From Desulfovibrio intestinalis (GTDB lineage: Bacteria; Desulfobacterota; Desulfovibrionia; Desulfovibrionales; Desulfovibrionaceae): a stretch of 64,000 nt of DNA. The position numbers and the translations under genes are program-made. Position 1 is the stretch's first letter. Every line of letters starts with the position of its first letter. Under the pieces are notes generated by a model. The model saw only the letters and a program-made list of their open reading frames with translations, was not told where the DNA came from and did not search any database. Location of the stretch: the NCBI RefSeq assembly GCF_014202345.1, contig NZ_JACHGO010000004.1, positions 248,001-312,000 of the forward strand, given 5' to 3'. Positions 9,003 through 18,819 of the stretch are shown in pieces.

Positions 9003-11036
9003 TCACAAATTCCGGCTGTCTGTATTGTGCGCGGCTTCGCGCCTTTCATCGCAGGTGCGTGCAAGACGTTTGAGGGTAAGGGTAAGCTCCCTTACGTCGA
9101 TGGGTTTGGTCAGATGGGCGTTCATGCCCGCCTGAAGACTGCGCTCTGCGTCGCCTCGCATGGCATAGGCTGTCATGGCCACAATAGGCACATCCACCGC
9201 GCCGGGCAATCCACTGGCCCTGATTTCGCGCGTGGCGGTATAGCCGTCCATAACAGGCATCTGCACATCCATAAGAACAAGGTCAATTTCGTCCACATGC
9301 TGCCGCCATGCGTCAAGGGCTTCCTGACCGTTGCTCACGGCCATGCATTCCACCCCCATGCCGCTGAGCAGCACTTCCATAATTTCGCGGTTTATGTCCC
9401 CGTCTTCAGCCATCAACACGCGCAACCCTTGCAGGCAGGCAAATTCCACCTTGTGATCGGCCTCGGCCAGATCAGGGGCAAACATGTCTTCCTGCCCTAC
9501 GCCAAAGGGCAATTCCACCGTGAATACGCTGCCCTTGCCGGGGCCGCTCTGCACGTTGATGCGCCCGCCCATAAGTACGGCCAGACGGCGGCAAAGGGCA
9601 AGCCCCAACCCGGTGCCGCCGAAGCGGCGGGTAATGGACGTGTCTGCCTGGGAAAAAGGCGTAAAAATACGCTCCTGTTCTTCACCGCTCATGCCAATGC
9701 CTTCATCGCTGACGATACAGGCCAAAGTGACATTATTAAGTTTGCGGCGCACCAGCTGAAAGTCTATGCGCACTGTACCGCGTTCTGAAAATTTGATGGC
9801 GTTGCCGCCCAGATTCAGTAATATCTGGCGCAGCCGCAGGGCGTCGCCCATCAGGGTGGGCGGTATGCGCGGATCTATGCGGCTCTCAAGCGTGCAGTTC
9901 TTGTGATGGGTGCGCGGGCGCAGCAGGGCAAGCACGGCCTCAAGCTCTTTTTCGGGCTGGAATGGCAGATTTTCCAGCTCCATATGGTTGGCCTCAATCT
10001 TGGAAAAATCCAGAAGATCATTGATAATATCCAGCAGCGACTCACATGTGGAATGAATTTTTTCCACATAGTCCCTTTGCTGTGGATTGAGTTCCGTATT
10101 GAGCACCAGGTGCGCCATGCCCATGATGCCGTTCATTGGCGTGCGTATCTCATGGCTCATGTTGGCGAGAAATATACTCTTGGCCGCGTTGGCGGCCTCC
10201 GCGCTTTCCTTGGCCTCGCGCAGCACACGTTCATGCTGGCGGTGCTTCGTCACATCGCTCACATACCCGGCGATGCGGGGTTCTTCCTGCGTGCCCACGA
10301 CCTCATAGGCCAGGGCAAACCAGCAAAGGCCGCGCCAGGGATGATTTACCCGAAGCTCCACATGCTCCTGAAAACCCACAGTCCAGCCTTCAGCACGGCA
10401 AAGATTGCGCCAGCGCTGCCTGTCTTCAGGCAGAATGCGCTTTTCCATAACCGCGAGCCGCTCTTCGGCGCCAGCCCCTTCGCGCAGGCCGAACTGCTCG
10501 TAAAAAACCTCATTGCAGGTAAACTCCAGCTTGCCCTTATGCCGTCCCAGTTCAAAAACACCCAGCCAACCCAAACGGCAGGCCAGCGAAAGCCGCGACA
10601 GGCTTTCACGCAAAGCCTGATGGGCTGCATGAAGTTCGTTTATGTCCTGATGGTAACCTGCAAGGCGCAGGACCTTGTCGCCTTTCTGGGAAACACGCCT
10701 GCCACCGCAACGCACACGAATGGAACCCAGCTGCGGATGGTTGTATGAGTAGCGCATTTCGCGCATTTCAGTGTGCTTTTTAAAATCTTCAAGGCTTTCC
10801 CATATGCGGTTTATGTCGCGGCTGTCCACGTGGGTGCGCCAGAATTCCGCACAGTCTTCAGGACTGATGTCGTCAGGCACGCCCAACAGGCGGCGCGTAA
10901 CTGCGTTGGTAAGCAGACGCATCTGCCCGGAAGCCACATCGCGCTCAAGAACCCAGAGGCCAACACTGGCTGCAGCCATGGCCTCCTGTCCCCACGAAAG
11001 TCCTTCCTCAAAGCCCTGCTGTGCCTCTAACACCAT
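9003..11036 (-). CDS. Soluble hybrid sensor histidine kinase (PAS-PAS-HisKA-HATPase-REC)
   Basis: A 677-residue cytosolic sensor with no transmembrane segment. There are two PAS-like regions (about 20-150 and 155-275), the second ending [11 protein letters not shown]. HisKA follows, with phospho-acceptor His in [15 protein letters not shown]. The HATPase_c domain has an N box ([13 protein letters not shown]) and G boxes ([22 protein letters not shown]). A C-terminal receiver has the acceptor Asp in [11 protein letters not shown] and the conserved Lys in TKPID. The frame is open to 11135, but GGAGG sits a few bases before the ATG at 11036. No partner HPt or regulator is adjacent, so it probably feeds a phosphorelay encoded elsewhere. 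Confidence 0.9.
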   Translation of the reverse strand: MVLEAQQGFEEGLSWGQEAMAAASVGLWVLERDVASGQMRLLTNAVTRRLLGVPDDISPEDCAEFWRTHVDSRDINRIWESLEDFKKHTEMREMRYSYNHPQLGSIRVRCGGRRVSQKGDKVLRLAGYHQDINELHAAHQALRESLSRLSLACRLGWLGVFELGRHKGKLEFTCNEVFYEQFGLREGAGAEERLAVMEKRILPEDRQRWRNLCRAEGWTVGFQEHVELRVNHPWRGLCWFALAYEVVGTQEEPRIAGYVSDVTKHRQHERVLREAKESAEAANAAKSIFLANMSHEIRTPMNGIMGMAHLVLNTELNPQQRDYVEKIHSTCESLLDIINDLLDFSKIEANHMELENLPFQPEKELEAVLALLRPRTHHKNCTLESRIDPRIPPTLMGDALRLRQILLNLGGNAIKFSERGTVRIDFQLVRRKLNNVTLACIVSDEGIGMSGEEQERIFTPFSQADTSITRRFGGTGLGLALCRRLAVLMGGRINVQSGPGKGSVFTVELPFGVGQEDMFAPDLAEADHKVEFACLQGLRVLMAEDGDINREIMEVLLSGMGVECMAVSNGQEALDAWRQHVDEIDLVLMDVQMPVMDGYTATREIRASGLPGAVDVPIVAMTAYAMRGDAERSLQAGMNAHLTKPIDVRELTLTLKRLARTCDERREAAHNTDSRNL

Positions 11037-11315
11037 TGTGCCTCCATAAAACTTGATGTGCAGGCTAGCGCTTTTGGCCCGGCAATACAATGCCGTTTTG
11101 CGTTGCCGCCCCGGTGCCTGCCACCCGTCTGCCATTCATTTTCACGCTTTCAGCGTAAAATGTCGGAACATTGTCGTTTGTTTGACTTCCTACTGGCTTG
11201 CGCGCCACATGGCTGGGTGTTAATTTGAACAGCTGTACGGACATACCGAATATTCTGCAACAGGAAAGACAGCGCCCACGCGGGGCTGCCCGCTGCCTGT
11301 AAATAAGGAAGACAC

Positions 11316-12098
11316 ATGAACAACGCCAAAGTTGTTATAAAGTACGGCGGGCACGCTATGGACAAGCCCGAGCTTTGCACGGCTTTTGCCACTGACCTTG
11401 CCCAGCTTTCGTCTCAGGATATGGGATTTGTGGTGGTGCATGGCGGCGGGCCCCAGATTTCCGCGCTGCTGGCGCGCCTGAATATTGAAAGCCGCTTTGA
11501 AAACGGTCTGCGTGTTACTGACGAAGCCACAATGGAAGCCGTGGAAATGGTTTTGTGCGGCCAGGTAAACAAGGCCGTTGTGGCCTCCTTTGCCGCGCAC
11601 GGCGTGCGGGCGGCAGGCATTTCCGGCAGAGACGGCAACTTGCTGCGCGCTGTGGTAAAAAATCCCGCGCTGGGCCTTGTGGGCGAGGTAGAGACTGTAG
11701 ACGCAGCCCTGCCCCTTTGCCTGCTCCAGGCTGGCTTTGTGCCTGTTGTGGCTCCGGTGGCCAGCGGCCCCGAAGGCCAGGCCCTGAACATCAATGCCGA
11801 CACGGCCGCAGGCGCTCTGGCTGGAGCTTTGGCTGCGGATTACTTTGTGCTGATCTCCGATGTGCCGGGCGTGCTTGATGCCGAGGGCAGGCTTATTCCC
11901 GCCCTGACCCGCACAGAGATAGACAAGCTCCGCGCAGAAGGCGTCATTACCGGAGGCATGATCCCCAAGGTGGAATCCTGCCTGCACGCTCTGGACGCAG
12001 GCTGCCAGCGCGCTCTTATTCTTGATGGCCGCGCGCCCTCAAGTTTGCGCCGCTACCTGCTGGACGACGCCCCGCTGGGCACCGTTGTTGTGGGCTAA
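11316..12098 (+). CDS. argB: N-acetylglutamate kinase
   Basis: Second step of arginine biosynthesis: ATP-dependent phosphorylation of N-acetyl-L-glutamate. The protein is 260 residues and of the amino acid kinase fold. Visible signatures are VIKYGGHAM at the N-terminus (phosphate-binding Lys and Gly loop), VVVHGGGPQIS, NVNADTAAGALAGAL-like sequence (here NINADTAAG) and the C-terminal GGMIPKVESC. It lacks the longer N-terminal helix typical of hexameric arginine-inhibited NAGKs and is closer in length to the E. coli enzyme. AAGGAAG lies just upstream of the ATG. It is a single gene with a strong terminator. Confidence 0.94.
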   Translation: MNNAKVVIKYGGHAMDKPELCTAFATDLAQLSSQDMGFVVVHGGGPQISALLARLNIESRFENGLRVTDEATMEAVEMVLCGQVNKAVVASFAAHGVRAAGISGRDGNLLRAVVKNPALGLVGEVETVDAALPLCLLQAGFVPVVAPVASGPEGQALNINADTAAGALAGALAADYFVLISDVPGVLDAEGRLIPALTRTEIDKLRAEGVITGGMIPKVESCLHALDAGCQRALILDGRAPSSLRRYLLDDAPLGTVVVG

Positions 12099-12119
12099 CC
12101 GCACGCCAGACAAAAATAC

Positions 12120-12156
12120 AAGCGGCAGCCGGAATTCCGGCTGCCGCTTTTTTTAT
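12120..12156. terminator. Bidirectional terminator between argB and a convergent gene
   Basis: Positions 12120-12149 form a perfect 30-bp palindrome centred on AATT, with a T-run to 12156 on the plus strand. On the minus strand the hairpin is followed by TGTATTTTTG. It can therefore end both argB and the convergent nitroreductase-like gene. Confidence 0.9.
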
Positions 12157-12178
12157 GTAAAATATTCTGAAGCTGTTT

Positions 12179-12799
12179 CTACTGCACAATGCCCACAGTC
12201 TGGGCAATAAGCACACTCCAGCCGTCAGGCAGGGGTAGCTTGCCGTCCAGCGCGGAAGCGTTCGAGGCATGCACATAGTTGCCCAAACCTGCCGACGCGC
12301 AGAACAGGCCCGCGTTCTGATACAGCGAGCCCACATGCATACCCGACCACTTGTTTGCCGCCGGAGCCGCAAACAGCAGCACCAACGAACCACCGCCAAG
12401 CTTGGAGCGCCAGTCTCCGTCCAGAACCTTGACCAGGGCGTGGGCGGTTTCATAACGCCACACGCCGTTTTCCAAAGCTACAAAAACCTGCACTTCCTGC
12501 CTGTTCAGGGCTGACGGGGCGGTACGGCGTCCGTCTTCCCGGTTGACGCCCCAGGTGGCCCAAAGCAGGTCACTGAGTTGCTGCGCGGGAAGCGGCGCGC
12601 CGCTGTAGCCTTTTTTGGTGGAATGGCGCTGGGCAAAAGCCTGCATAAGCGGCATGCCCCCGGTCTTGTCAGGCGCGGGCAGTTCCATGCGCGGAGCGCC
12701 AGCATCCACTGGGGCTGCGTTGACAGGGGCAGCGGGAAGCAAGGCCAGAGAAGCCAGTGACAGAAAAAGAGCAAGGTTACGCCGAATATTGCGGATCAT
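12179..12799 (-). CDS. Exported nitroreductase-family protein
   Basis: A 206-residue protein with an N-terminal signal peptide (MIRNIRRN, hydrophobic stretch, cleavage around VNAAPVDA). The rest is a nitroreductase/SagB-like FMN fold: RHSTKKGYSGAPLPAQQLSDLLWATWGVNRE is the usual N-terminal flavin-contact region (R-x-S and LLWA-x-G-N-R), PSALNRQEV matches the P-S-x-x-x-x family block, and SAGLGNYV is the second contact region. Periplasmic export is unusual for these normally cytosolic flavoproteins. GGAG upstream supports the ATG at 12799. The substrate is unknown. Confidence 0.78.
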   Translation of the reverse strand: MIRNIRRNLALFLSLASLALLPAAPVNAAPVDAGAPRMELPAPDKTGGMPLMQAFAQRHSTKKGYSGAPLPAQQLSDLLWATWGVNREDGRRTAPSALNRQEVQVFVALENGVWRYETAHALVKVLDGDWRSKLGGGSLVLLFAAPAANKWSGMHVGSLYQNAGLFCASAGLGNYVHASNASALDGKLPLPDGWSVLIAQTVGIVQ

Positions 12800-13276
12800 A
12801 AAATACTCCGTGGATGGGCTGGTGCCCACGAGTGCTCAAGGGCACCCCCAAAATGACCAGGCAAGCAGAGCAACCATGAAAGGCTAAATATTTCAGGGTT
12901 GGTATGCAGCCCAACTACGCGTCTGGCTGCCCCCGCGCTGCATCGCAACGGGCGGCCCGGTCTGCTTGCCGTCGGGCATTGTAACGCTGAACATGCTGCA
13001 ATGCTCTGAAAAAGCCGTGGCTGGAGTATGATGGTCTTTACGGAATCTTTCAAGCAGCCCCGAGAAAGGCGAGTCGCCTGGCAGCGCCACACACCGCGGG
13101 GCCTGTGCTGCTGCTGCCCGATGGTGCTCGTGGCAGGATGTGCAAAAAGACGGCGCGTTGCGGATGGCAAGCCCCGAATTGCAGCAGGGCGAACTACGCC
13201 CGCATGTATTACTGGAAAAAAAGCAGGGCCGTACCGGGTATTGCGGCTGAAAAGACCGCGCCTGACGCGCCACGGG
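12800..13276. other. Gene-free region upstream of the nitroreductase gene
   Basis: About 480 bases with no convincing gene. Minus-strand frames are open for long stretches, one with a CTSCH haem-like motif, but none has a ribosome site, family resemblance or sensible composition. It may be a decayed gene or plain spacer. Confidence 0.3.
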
Positions 13277-14731
13277 TCAGGAATTCTCCCCGGCCAGCGG
13301 ATGGAGCTTTCCTCCACTGTCGAGCAGGTGCTCAAAATCTTCAAGGCTCATTGGGTGAGCGTAATAAAATCCCTGAGCCTGAATGCGGCCCAAACGGGAC
13401 AAAAAGTCACGTTGCGAAGCGTTTTCCACTCCCTCGCACAAAACCCCCATATTCAGGTCTTCGGCAAGGCGCACAACGCTGTTGATAATGCTTTTGTTGG
13501 TAGGGGCTATTTCCCCTGTCCCCAGGAGTCCTCTGTCAATTTTAATAAAGTCGAAGGGCACATCCTTGAGCACGTTAAGACTGGAGTAGCCCGCGCCAAA
13601 ATCATCCAGCCAGATGGAATAGCCGTACTGCTTGAACTGACGCACGCTTTCACTGATTTCTTCGAGCTTTTTTACAAAGACGCTCTCGGTGATTTCCAGC
13701 CCAATCCAACAGGGCGCAATGTCATGCGCCTGCACCAAAGAATGAAATTCTGATACAAAAGTGGGATTTCTGAAATGCTCGCGTGAGATGTTCAGGGATA
13801 CAGGCACCATCGGCTTGCCGGACTGCTGACGGCGCTGCATGTGCTTGCAAACCTGACCATAAATGGTGAAATCCAGGCTGGTTATATCGCCAGATTCTTC
13901 CAAAAGCGGCACAAAGCTGTCGGGCATTATGATCTTGCCGTCAGGCGTGCGCATTCTGGCCAGAGCTTCGACGCCCACCACGGTTCCGGTAACGATGTCG
14001 ATTTGTGGCTGTAGCAGAAAAAACACGCCCCGGCTTTCCAGCGCCTTGGCAATGTCTTCATAGAGACTCTGCCTTTGCAGGCGGCAGACCTCCATAGCTT
14101 CGGTGAAAATTCCGCAGCGTGATCGCAGGGTAGGCTTGAGAGCGCGCCGCGCCTTGTCTGCCCGGCTTACCAGAGGGTGCAGGCTTTCCGGCGTGCCATC
14201 CACAGCGCAGATGCCGCCCACAAAAGCCAGGTGACTGCGCGGGTGCAGATTGCGTTTTTCTGCAAGAAACTGTTCGCCTTCGGAGACAAGTTTTTTGGCC
14301 ATGCCCTGCAGGCTGAAGTCCGGGGGGATAGTGAAAAGCATTGCGAACTGATCGGCAAAAACGCGGCTGGCGCAGACATAAGAATCGCAGCGGCGCAAAA
14401 AAGTGGCAAAGGCACGCAGCATGCTGTTGCCCGCACGTTCGCCATAGATGCGGTTGAGAACCTGAAATCCCTGCATATCGGCGTGCAGGATGCCGAAACG
14501 CCGCCCAAGACATTCAGTGCGCACCACTCGCAGTGCCTGTTGCAGAAATGATTCATACTGCATGAGCCAAGTGGTGCGGTCATACTGTTCCATACGGCCC
14601 AGCAGACGGCGAATCTGGCAGCTTTCCCAGCTCTTCAGGTTGATTTCTGATCCGGGGTCGCCTTCTGTCCGGCCAGAGGGCCACGCGCCACCCTCAAAAA
14701 GTCCCCCCGCCCCATCCTCCAGAAAGTGCAT
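13277..14731 (-). CDS. Cyclic di-GMP phosphodiesterase: degenerate GGDEF plus EAL
   Basis: A 484-residue cytosolic protein. The N-terminal half has a GGDEF-type fold (LHADMQGFQVLNRIYG matches the substrate-binding D/N region), but the active-site GGDEF is replaced by FADQF, so cyclase activity is not expected. The C-terminal half is an EAL domain with GVEALARM (EAL motif), the Asn site in SLNISREHF, E in GLEITES, and the DDFGAGYSS metal/loop motif, all consistent with an active phosphodiesterase that lowers c-di-GMP. Transmembrane segments are absent. A purine-rich AGGGGGAGG lies directly before the ATG at 14731; an upstream GTG at 14767 is less likely. No operon partner is evident. Confidence 0.88.
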   Translation of the reverse strand: MHFLEDGAGGLFEGGAWPSGRTEGDPGSEINLKSWESCQIRRLLGRMEQYDRTTWLMQYESFLQQALRVVRTECLGRRFGILHADMQGFQVLNRIYGERAGNSMLRAFATFLRRCDSYVCASRVFADQFAMLFTIPPDFSLQGMAKKLVSEGEQFLAEKRNLHPRSHLAFVGGICAVDGTPESLHPLVSRADKARRALKPTLRSRCGIFTEAMEVCRLQRQSLYEDIAKALESRGVFFLLQPQIDIVTGTVVGVEALARMRTPDGKIIMPDSFVPLLEESGDITSLDFTIYGQVCKHMQRRQQSGKPMVPVSLNISREHFRNPTFVSEFHSLVQAHDIAPCWIGLEITESVFVKKLEEISESVRQFKQYGYSIWLDDFGAGYSSLNVLKDVPFDFIKIDRGLLGTGEIAPTNKSIINSVVRLAEDLNMGVLCEGVENASQRDFLSRLGRIQAQGFYYAHPMSLEDFEHLLDSGGKLHPLAGENS

Positions 14732-14860
14732 GCCTCCCCCTTTTTCGGTCCGGCGCAAAGACTCCACTGTGGTGTCTTTCTACAATTCTGGGCTAGGCGA
14801 GGCTAGCTCACTCTGAAATATTTTGTAAAGAATTTTCTATGTTTGTAAAAATAGCTATCA

Positions 14861-15490
14861 CTAGCTCTTTTGACCGCGGCGCACCCACCAGTCCTTTTCA
14901 ACGCGTCCATACCACCATCTGTTATGGTCGGTACGCAACACAACTTGGGCCAGCTCTTCAGCCGCCGGGCTGCGCAGGCGCTTGACCGCGCTTTCAAGCC
15001 ATTGCGCGGCAAAAGCGTTGCCCTTGTCCAGCTCTGCTTTGAGGTTACAGATAAGGTCAAGCTGATCCGCGTCGTGGGCCAGGATTGATTCCGGGCTTGC
15101 GCTCGCATCCAGCTCATCCCAAAGCGGCAGCACATCGCCCTCAAGCCCGGTTCCTTCCACACAGTCTTCCAGGGCACGCCGCGCCTGGCATTGGTCGTAG
15201 CGATGGTTCACATAGTTGAAATCGCCCGTGCGCGCCTCATGCAGATCATGAAACAGGCAAAGAAATGTGACCCTTGCAGGATCAATATCGCTCATGCGCG
15301 CCAGCACATACCCTATAACGCTGACCCGGTACGAGTGTTCGGCCACATTTTCCTTGCCGGAACCAAGAAAGGCATACCCGGTGCGGGGCGTGTGCCGCAG
15401 CATTCCAACTTCATTAAAAAAATCTGCAATGCGCTCCAACTGGTCAGGATTGAAGGTCTTTGCGGCTACCCGCTTGTCTGTGTCGCTCAT
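14861..15490 (-). CDS. HD-domain hydrolase, YfbR/HDDC2-like 5'-deoxynucleotidase
   Basis: A 209-residue HD-superfamily metal hydrolase. The metal ligands are visible in order: VAEHSYRV (H), HDLHEARTGD (HD pair near residue 82) and the late Asp in AHDADQLDL. The layout N-helix, AEHS, HD, then D matches YfbR/HDDC2-type nucleotidases, which remove phosphate from deoxynucleoside monophosphates. Length agrees with the family. It lies between the EAL gene and zraR on the same strand, but with no sign of a functional link. Substrate specificity is inferred from family only. Confidence 0.8.
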   Translation of the reverse strand: MSDTDKRVAAKTFNPDQLERIADFFNEVGMLRHTPRTGYAFLGSGKENVAEHSYRVSVIGYVLARMSDIDPARVTFLCLFHDLHEARTGDFNYVNHRYDQCQARRALEDCVEGTGLEGDVLPLWDELDASASPESILAHDADQLDLICNLKAELDKGNAFAAQWLESAVKRLRSPAAEELAQVVLRTDHNRWWYGRVEKDWWVRRGQKS

Positions 15491-15539
15491 GATAATTCCG
15501 GTAAGATGATTGGCAAAATTTGAAGAGCATCAAAAAAGG

Positions 15540-16901
15540 TCACTCAAGACCATACTTACGCAACTTGTTATGCAGGGTGGCGCGGGTAATACCCAGACGG
15601 CGCGCGGCCTCGCTTTTGTTATCCCCGGCCTGCCGCAGCGTTTCTTCAATGGCCCTGCGCTCCACGGCATCAAGAGGCAGGCCAGCCAGCGATGCGTCCG
15701 GCTCCGCCGGGCGCACGTCTTCCTGAATTGCGCAAGACAGCATGGAGGGTAGTTCGCGCCCGGTAATAAGGTCGCCGTGGCACAGTATGACGGCGCGCTC
15801 CACCGCGTTTTCCAGTTCACGCACATTGCCCGGCCAGGAATAACGCAGCATGGTGTCCAGGGCCTGAGGCGAAAATCCGCGCACGACCTTCCGGTTGCGG
15901 CTGGCGAAGCCTTCAAGAAAATGCGCCGCCAGCAGAGGAATGTCCTCCTCCCTTTCGCGCAATGGCGGCACATCAACACTGATGACGTTGAGCCGGAAAA
16001 ACAGGTCTTCGCGAAAACGCTTTTGCGCCACTTCCTGCCGCAGATCACGGTTGGTTGCGGCCAGAACGCGCACGTCCACAGTAAGCTGGGTGTCCGAACC
16101 TACGCGCTGCACTTCACCCTGCTGCAAGGCGCGCAACAGTTTGGCCTGAACGGACAAAGGCATTTCGCCCACTTCATCCAGAAAAAGCGTACCGCCGTGG
16201 GCCTGAGCAAAGCGGCCTTCACGCCGCCGCTCCGCCCCGGTGAAAGAACCTTTTTCGTGGCCGAAGAGTTCAGACTCCAGAAGATTTTCAGCCAGCGCGG
16301 CGCAGTTCACCGTAACAAAGATTTTATCGGCACGGGAGCTGTGCGCGTGCAGGGCGCGGGCCACCAGCTCCTTACCCGTGCCGGACTCTCCTGAAATAAG
16401 CACGGTGGCCTCTGTGGGAGCCACGGTATCTATAATTTCCTGCATGTGGGCAATAGCGCTGCTGCGGCCTATAATGCCCGGCATGGATGCGGTGTTGCTC
16501 AACTGACGCCGCAATTCACGGTTTTCAACACTCAGGCGCGAATGTTCGATGGCCTGATGCAACACGCTTTTCAGGTTATCAAAATCCAGGGGTTTGACCA
16601 GATAATCATAGGCTCCAAGCCGCAAGGCTTCCACCGCAGTTTCTACGGAGGAGTATGCGGTCATAAGCACCACTGGCAAGGCGGGATTATATTCAAGAAT
16701 GCCCTTGAGGGCATTTATGCCGCTCAACCGGGCCATACGCACATCAGTCAGCACCACGGCAAAAGCTTTTTCGCGTACCAGAGCTACAGCTTCATCTCCG
16801 TCAGAAGCCTCTTCCACCGCATAGCCCCAGGAACGGAGCATGGTACGCAGCATGCCACGATGCGCTTCGTCGTCGTCAACCACAAGAATGCTGTTGCTCA
16901 C
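15540..16901 (-). CDS. zraR: Sigma-54-dependent response regulator, ZraR-like
   Basis: An NtrC-class activator of 453 residues. Receiver (1-120): acidic pair VDDDEAH, phospho-Asp in [13 protein letters not shown], Lys in [12 protein letters not shown]+ domain (about 140-375): Walker A GESGTGKE, sigma-54 contact loop GSFTGAERR, Walker [12 protein letters not shown]-terminal Fis-type HTH ends [14 protein letters not shown]. The GTG at 16901 is chosen because GGAGG precedes it; the frame is open to 16967. It lies about 200 bases downstream of the sensor kinase zraS, and the divergent gene beyond encodes a ZraP-like protein with a sigma-54 promoter, which supports this assignment over a generic AtoC-like one. 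Confidence 0.88.
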   Translation of the reverse strand: MSNSILVVDDDEAHRGMLRTMLRSWGYAVEEASDGDEAVALVREKAFAVVLTDVRMARLSGINALKGILEYNPALPVVLMTAYSSVETAVEALRLGAYDYLVKPLDFDNLKSVLHQAIEHSRLSVENRELRRQLSNTASMPGIIGRSSAIAHMQEIIDTVAPTEATVLISGESGTGKELVARALHAHSSRADKIFVTVNCAALAENLLESELFGHEKGSFTGAERRREGRFAQAHGGTLFLDEVGEMPLSVQAKLLRALQQGEVQRVGSDTQLTVDVRVLAATNRDLRQEVAQKRFREDLFFRLNVISVDVPPLREREEDIPLLAAHFLEGFASRNRKVVRGFSPQALDTMLRYSWPGNVRELENAVERAVILCHGDLITGRELPSMLSCAIQEDVRPAEPDASLAGLPLDAVERRAIEETLRQAGDNKSEAARRLGITRATLHNKLRKYGLE

Positions 16902-17109
16902 CCTGCCCTCCCCTCCTGATCTACACAGAGCACTTTCACGTTGAAATTGCCGCTCTGCGGCAAGCAATGCTTGCCAGCGCCAACCTCACATGCCCTGTAA
17001 CGTTCGGCTTCACAAAGCCAGAGCATCTTACCGTACAGATAGTTTACTCGGCAAAACGCCATATAGCTTTATACATAAGAAGCTGTCTTTTCCTGTGCGG
17101 GAGTACCCG

Positions 17110-18612
17110 TCACACGCGCTTTCTTTTTCTGCGCTCAACAAATGGCGGCGGCTCGGGCGATGCCTCTGGCAGCCAGATGCGGAAGATGGTTTCCCCCTTT
17201 CCATCCCCCTGCGCCTGCCGGGAAGTAACGCTGATCTCGCCATTGTGGGCTTCGACAATCTTGTGCACCATAGCCAGCCCCAGCCCGGTGCCTTGCCCCT
17301 TGGTAGTAAAGTAGGGATCAAAAATATGCGGCAACTGACGCGGGGGAATGCCTATACCCGTGTCGCGTACCATAAGGCACACGCCCTTTTTCTGCCAGGC
17401 CACGGCCAACGTCAGCCTGCCCCCGTCGGGCATGGCGTCCAGAGCATTGATGCAGAGGTTCAGCAAAGCCTGCCCCATGCGCTCGGGGTCCACCATAGCC
17501 TGCGGCACGCCGCGGGCAACCCTGCACTCAACCTCAACGCCGCGCTTTTCCGTATCCTGCCGGATAAGGCGTACCACATGCTCCACAACCCCCGTGATGC
17601 TGCCTGCCCGGGGAAACACGTCGCTGGGGCGCGAAAGCCCGATAAGATCCATAATGACGCGGTTGAGCCTGTCCACCTCGTTGACCATAACATTGGCCGC
17701 GGCACGGTCTTCGCTGCCTTCGGGAAAGCGCTGGCCGAAATATGTGGCGTAGCCCTTGATGGAGCTGAGGGGATTGCGGATCTCATGCGCCACCCCGGCA
17801 GCCAGATTGCCAACAGCCGCCAGCTTTTCCTTGCGGCGCACCTCGCCCTCAAGACGGCGCACTTCCACTTCGGCCTTGCGCTGCCGCTGGCGTGATTCAC
17901 GGGCACGTTCAGCATAGTAAAGAGCCAGAAGGCAGACCAGCCCCACAAGCAGGGTCACGGCAGAAAGCATGGCCACATAGTCCCGGTTCTGGCTGCGCGT
18001 GATCTCAAAAGGCGAAATATCCAGGCCAAGAAATATTACAGGAGTGGGGTATCCCTTGGCAGCATCGGTCGCACCGGGCGAAAACTGGCGGTACACGGCA
18101 AAAACCCTGCGCCCCTCAAGGTGCATGATACCCCAGCGGGCCAGCATGCCAGGCCCCAGCTCGCGCATGCGCGCCTCGTCCATCTCCACGTCTTTAACCT
18201 GCAAAATTTCGCCAAGACGTCCTCGGTCACTGTGGGCTACAATGGTGCCGTCGGGCATGGTTACGGCAACAAAAACAATGCCCGGGCTGGCCGCCATTTC
18301 TTCCAGCAGCACCTGAAGGCGTACCCCAGCCTCGCTGCGCATGCCGGAGCGCAAAATACTTTCAAAGGCAATGATAAATGAAGAGCCCTTTTCAGCCAGC
18401 AAACGCCCCATGGCTGCTTCGCTGCGCTCAATGGAAATATACGCAAGCAGGCTTATCATGAGAGCCAGCACAAGCGCTGCGCCCCCCATCAAAAGACCAA
18501 GCGGAGCGCGCAGCACTCCACGCGCGCCTTTCAAGGAAGCGTAAAGCCTCCCGCCCGGGCCTTCCAGCATGGCTGGCTTCGCCCCGTGCGTCTCTTCATG
18601 TTTTATACTCAT
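17110..18612 (-). CDS. zraS: Membrane sensor histidine kinase, ZraS-like
   Basis: A 500-residue kinase with two transmembrane segments (about 40-60 and 215-237) around a periplasmic sensor region (60-215), then a charged coiled coil rich in Arg/Lys/Glu. HisKA has the acceptor His in VAHEIRNPLSSIKGY. HATPase_c shows the N box LLNLCINALDAMPDGG, G1 RDTGIGIPP, F box FDPYFTTK and G2 GTGLGLAM. The overall layout matches ZraS/NtrB-like class I kinases, and together with zraR and the divergent zraP it forms a ZraPSR system, known elsewhere to respond to zinc and envelope stress. The metal sensed here is not shown. The last residues are highly basic (RRKRKRV). Confidence 0.86.
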   Translation of the reverse strand: MSIKHEETHGAKPAMLEGPGGRLYASLKGARGVLRAPLGLLMGGAALVLALMISLLAYISIERSEAAMGRLLAEKGSSFIIAFESILRSGMRSEAGVRLQVLLEEMAASPGIVFVAVTMPDGTIVAHSDRGRLGEILQVKDVEMDEARMRELGPGMLARWGIMHLEGRRVFAVYRQFSPGATDAAKGYPTPVIFLGLDISPFEITRSQNRDYVAMLSAVTLLVGLVCLLALYYAERARESRQRQRKAEVEVRRLEGEVRRKEKLAAVGNLAAGVAHEIRNPLSSIKGYATYFGQRFPEGSEDRAAANVMVNEVDRLNRVIMDLIGLSRPSDVFPRAGSITGVVEHVVRLIRQDTEKRGVEVECRVARGVPQAMVDPERMGQALLNLCINALDAMPDGGRLTLAVAWQKKGVCLMVRDTGIGIPPRQLPHIFDPYFTTKGQGTGLGLAMVHKIVEAHNGEISVTSRQAQGDGKGETIFRIWLPEASPEPPPFVERRKRKRV

Positions 18613-18673
18613 ACAGCAGGTATAGCTTCATGAGGCCACGCTGTCACCCTATGGTGCCGGCGCCTCGAAATGT

Positions 18674-18689
18674 TTGCACGGTTTTTGCT
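18674..18689 (+). promoter_or_regulatory. Sigma-54 promoter for zraP
   Basis: The sequence TTGCACGGTTTTTGCT matches the sigma-54 consensus TGGCACG-N4-TTGCW with a single difference (T for the first G of the -24 GG). Start would be near 18700, leaving about a 120-nt leader. A near-palindrome GGTGCCGGCGCC lies about 10 bases upstream. ZraR is a sigma-54 activator, so the match is functionally coherent. Confidence 0.7.
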
Positions 18690-18819
18690 TCGTAATATAC
18701 ATATAGTCCAATATATGTTGTTAGAGCAACGCATACTCTGCCGCCCAGGTTGAAAGAAAAAATCAGGCATCAGCCCATATCCTACCGCCTGACATAACTG
18801 ATTCAGGATTGCTTGCGCC

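Noticed and set aside
12893..13273. Minus-strand frame with CTSCH, a possible c-type haem protein
   Set aside because: Only one haem motif, no signal peptide, no ribosome site, composition like non-coding DNA, and other frames are equally open.
13028..13753. 241-codon plus-strand frame opposite the EAL gene
   Set aside because: Antisense shadow of the EAL domain; no ribosome site or family signature.
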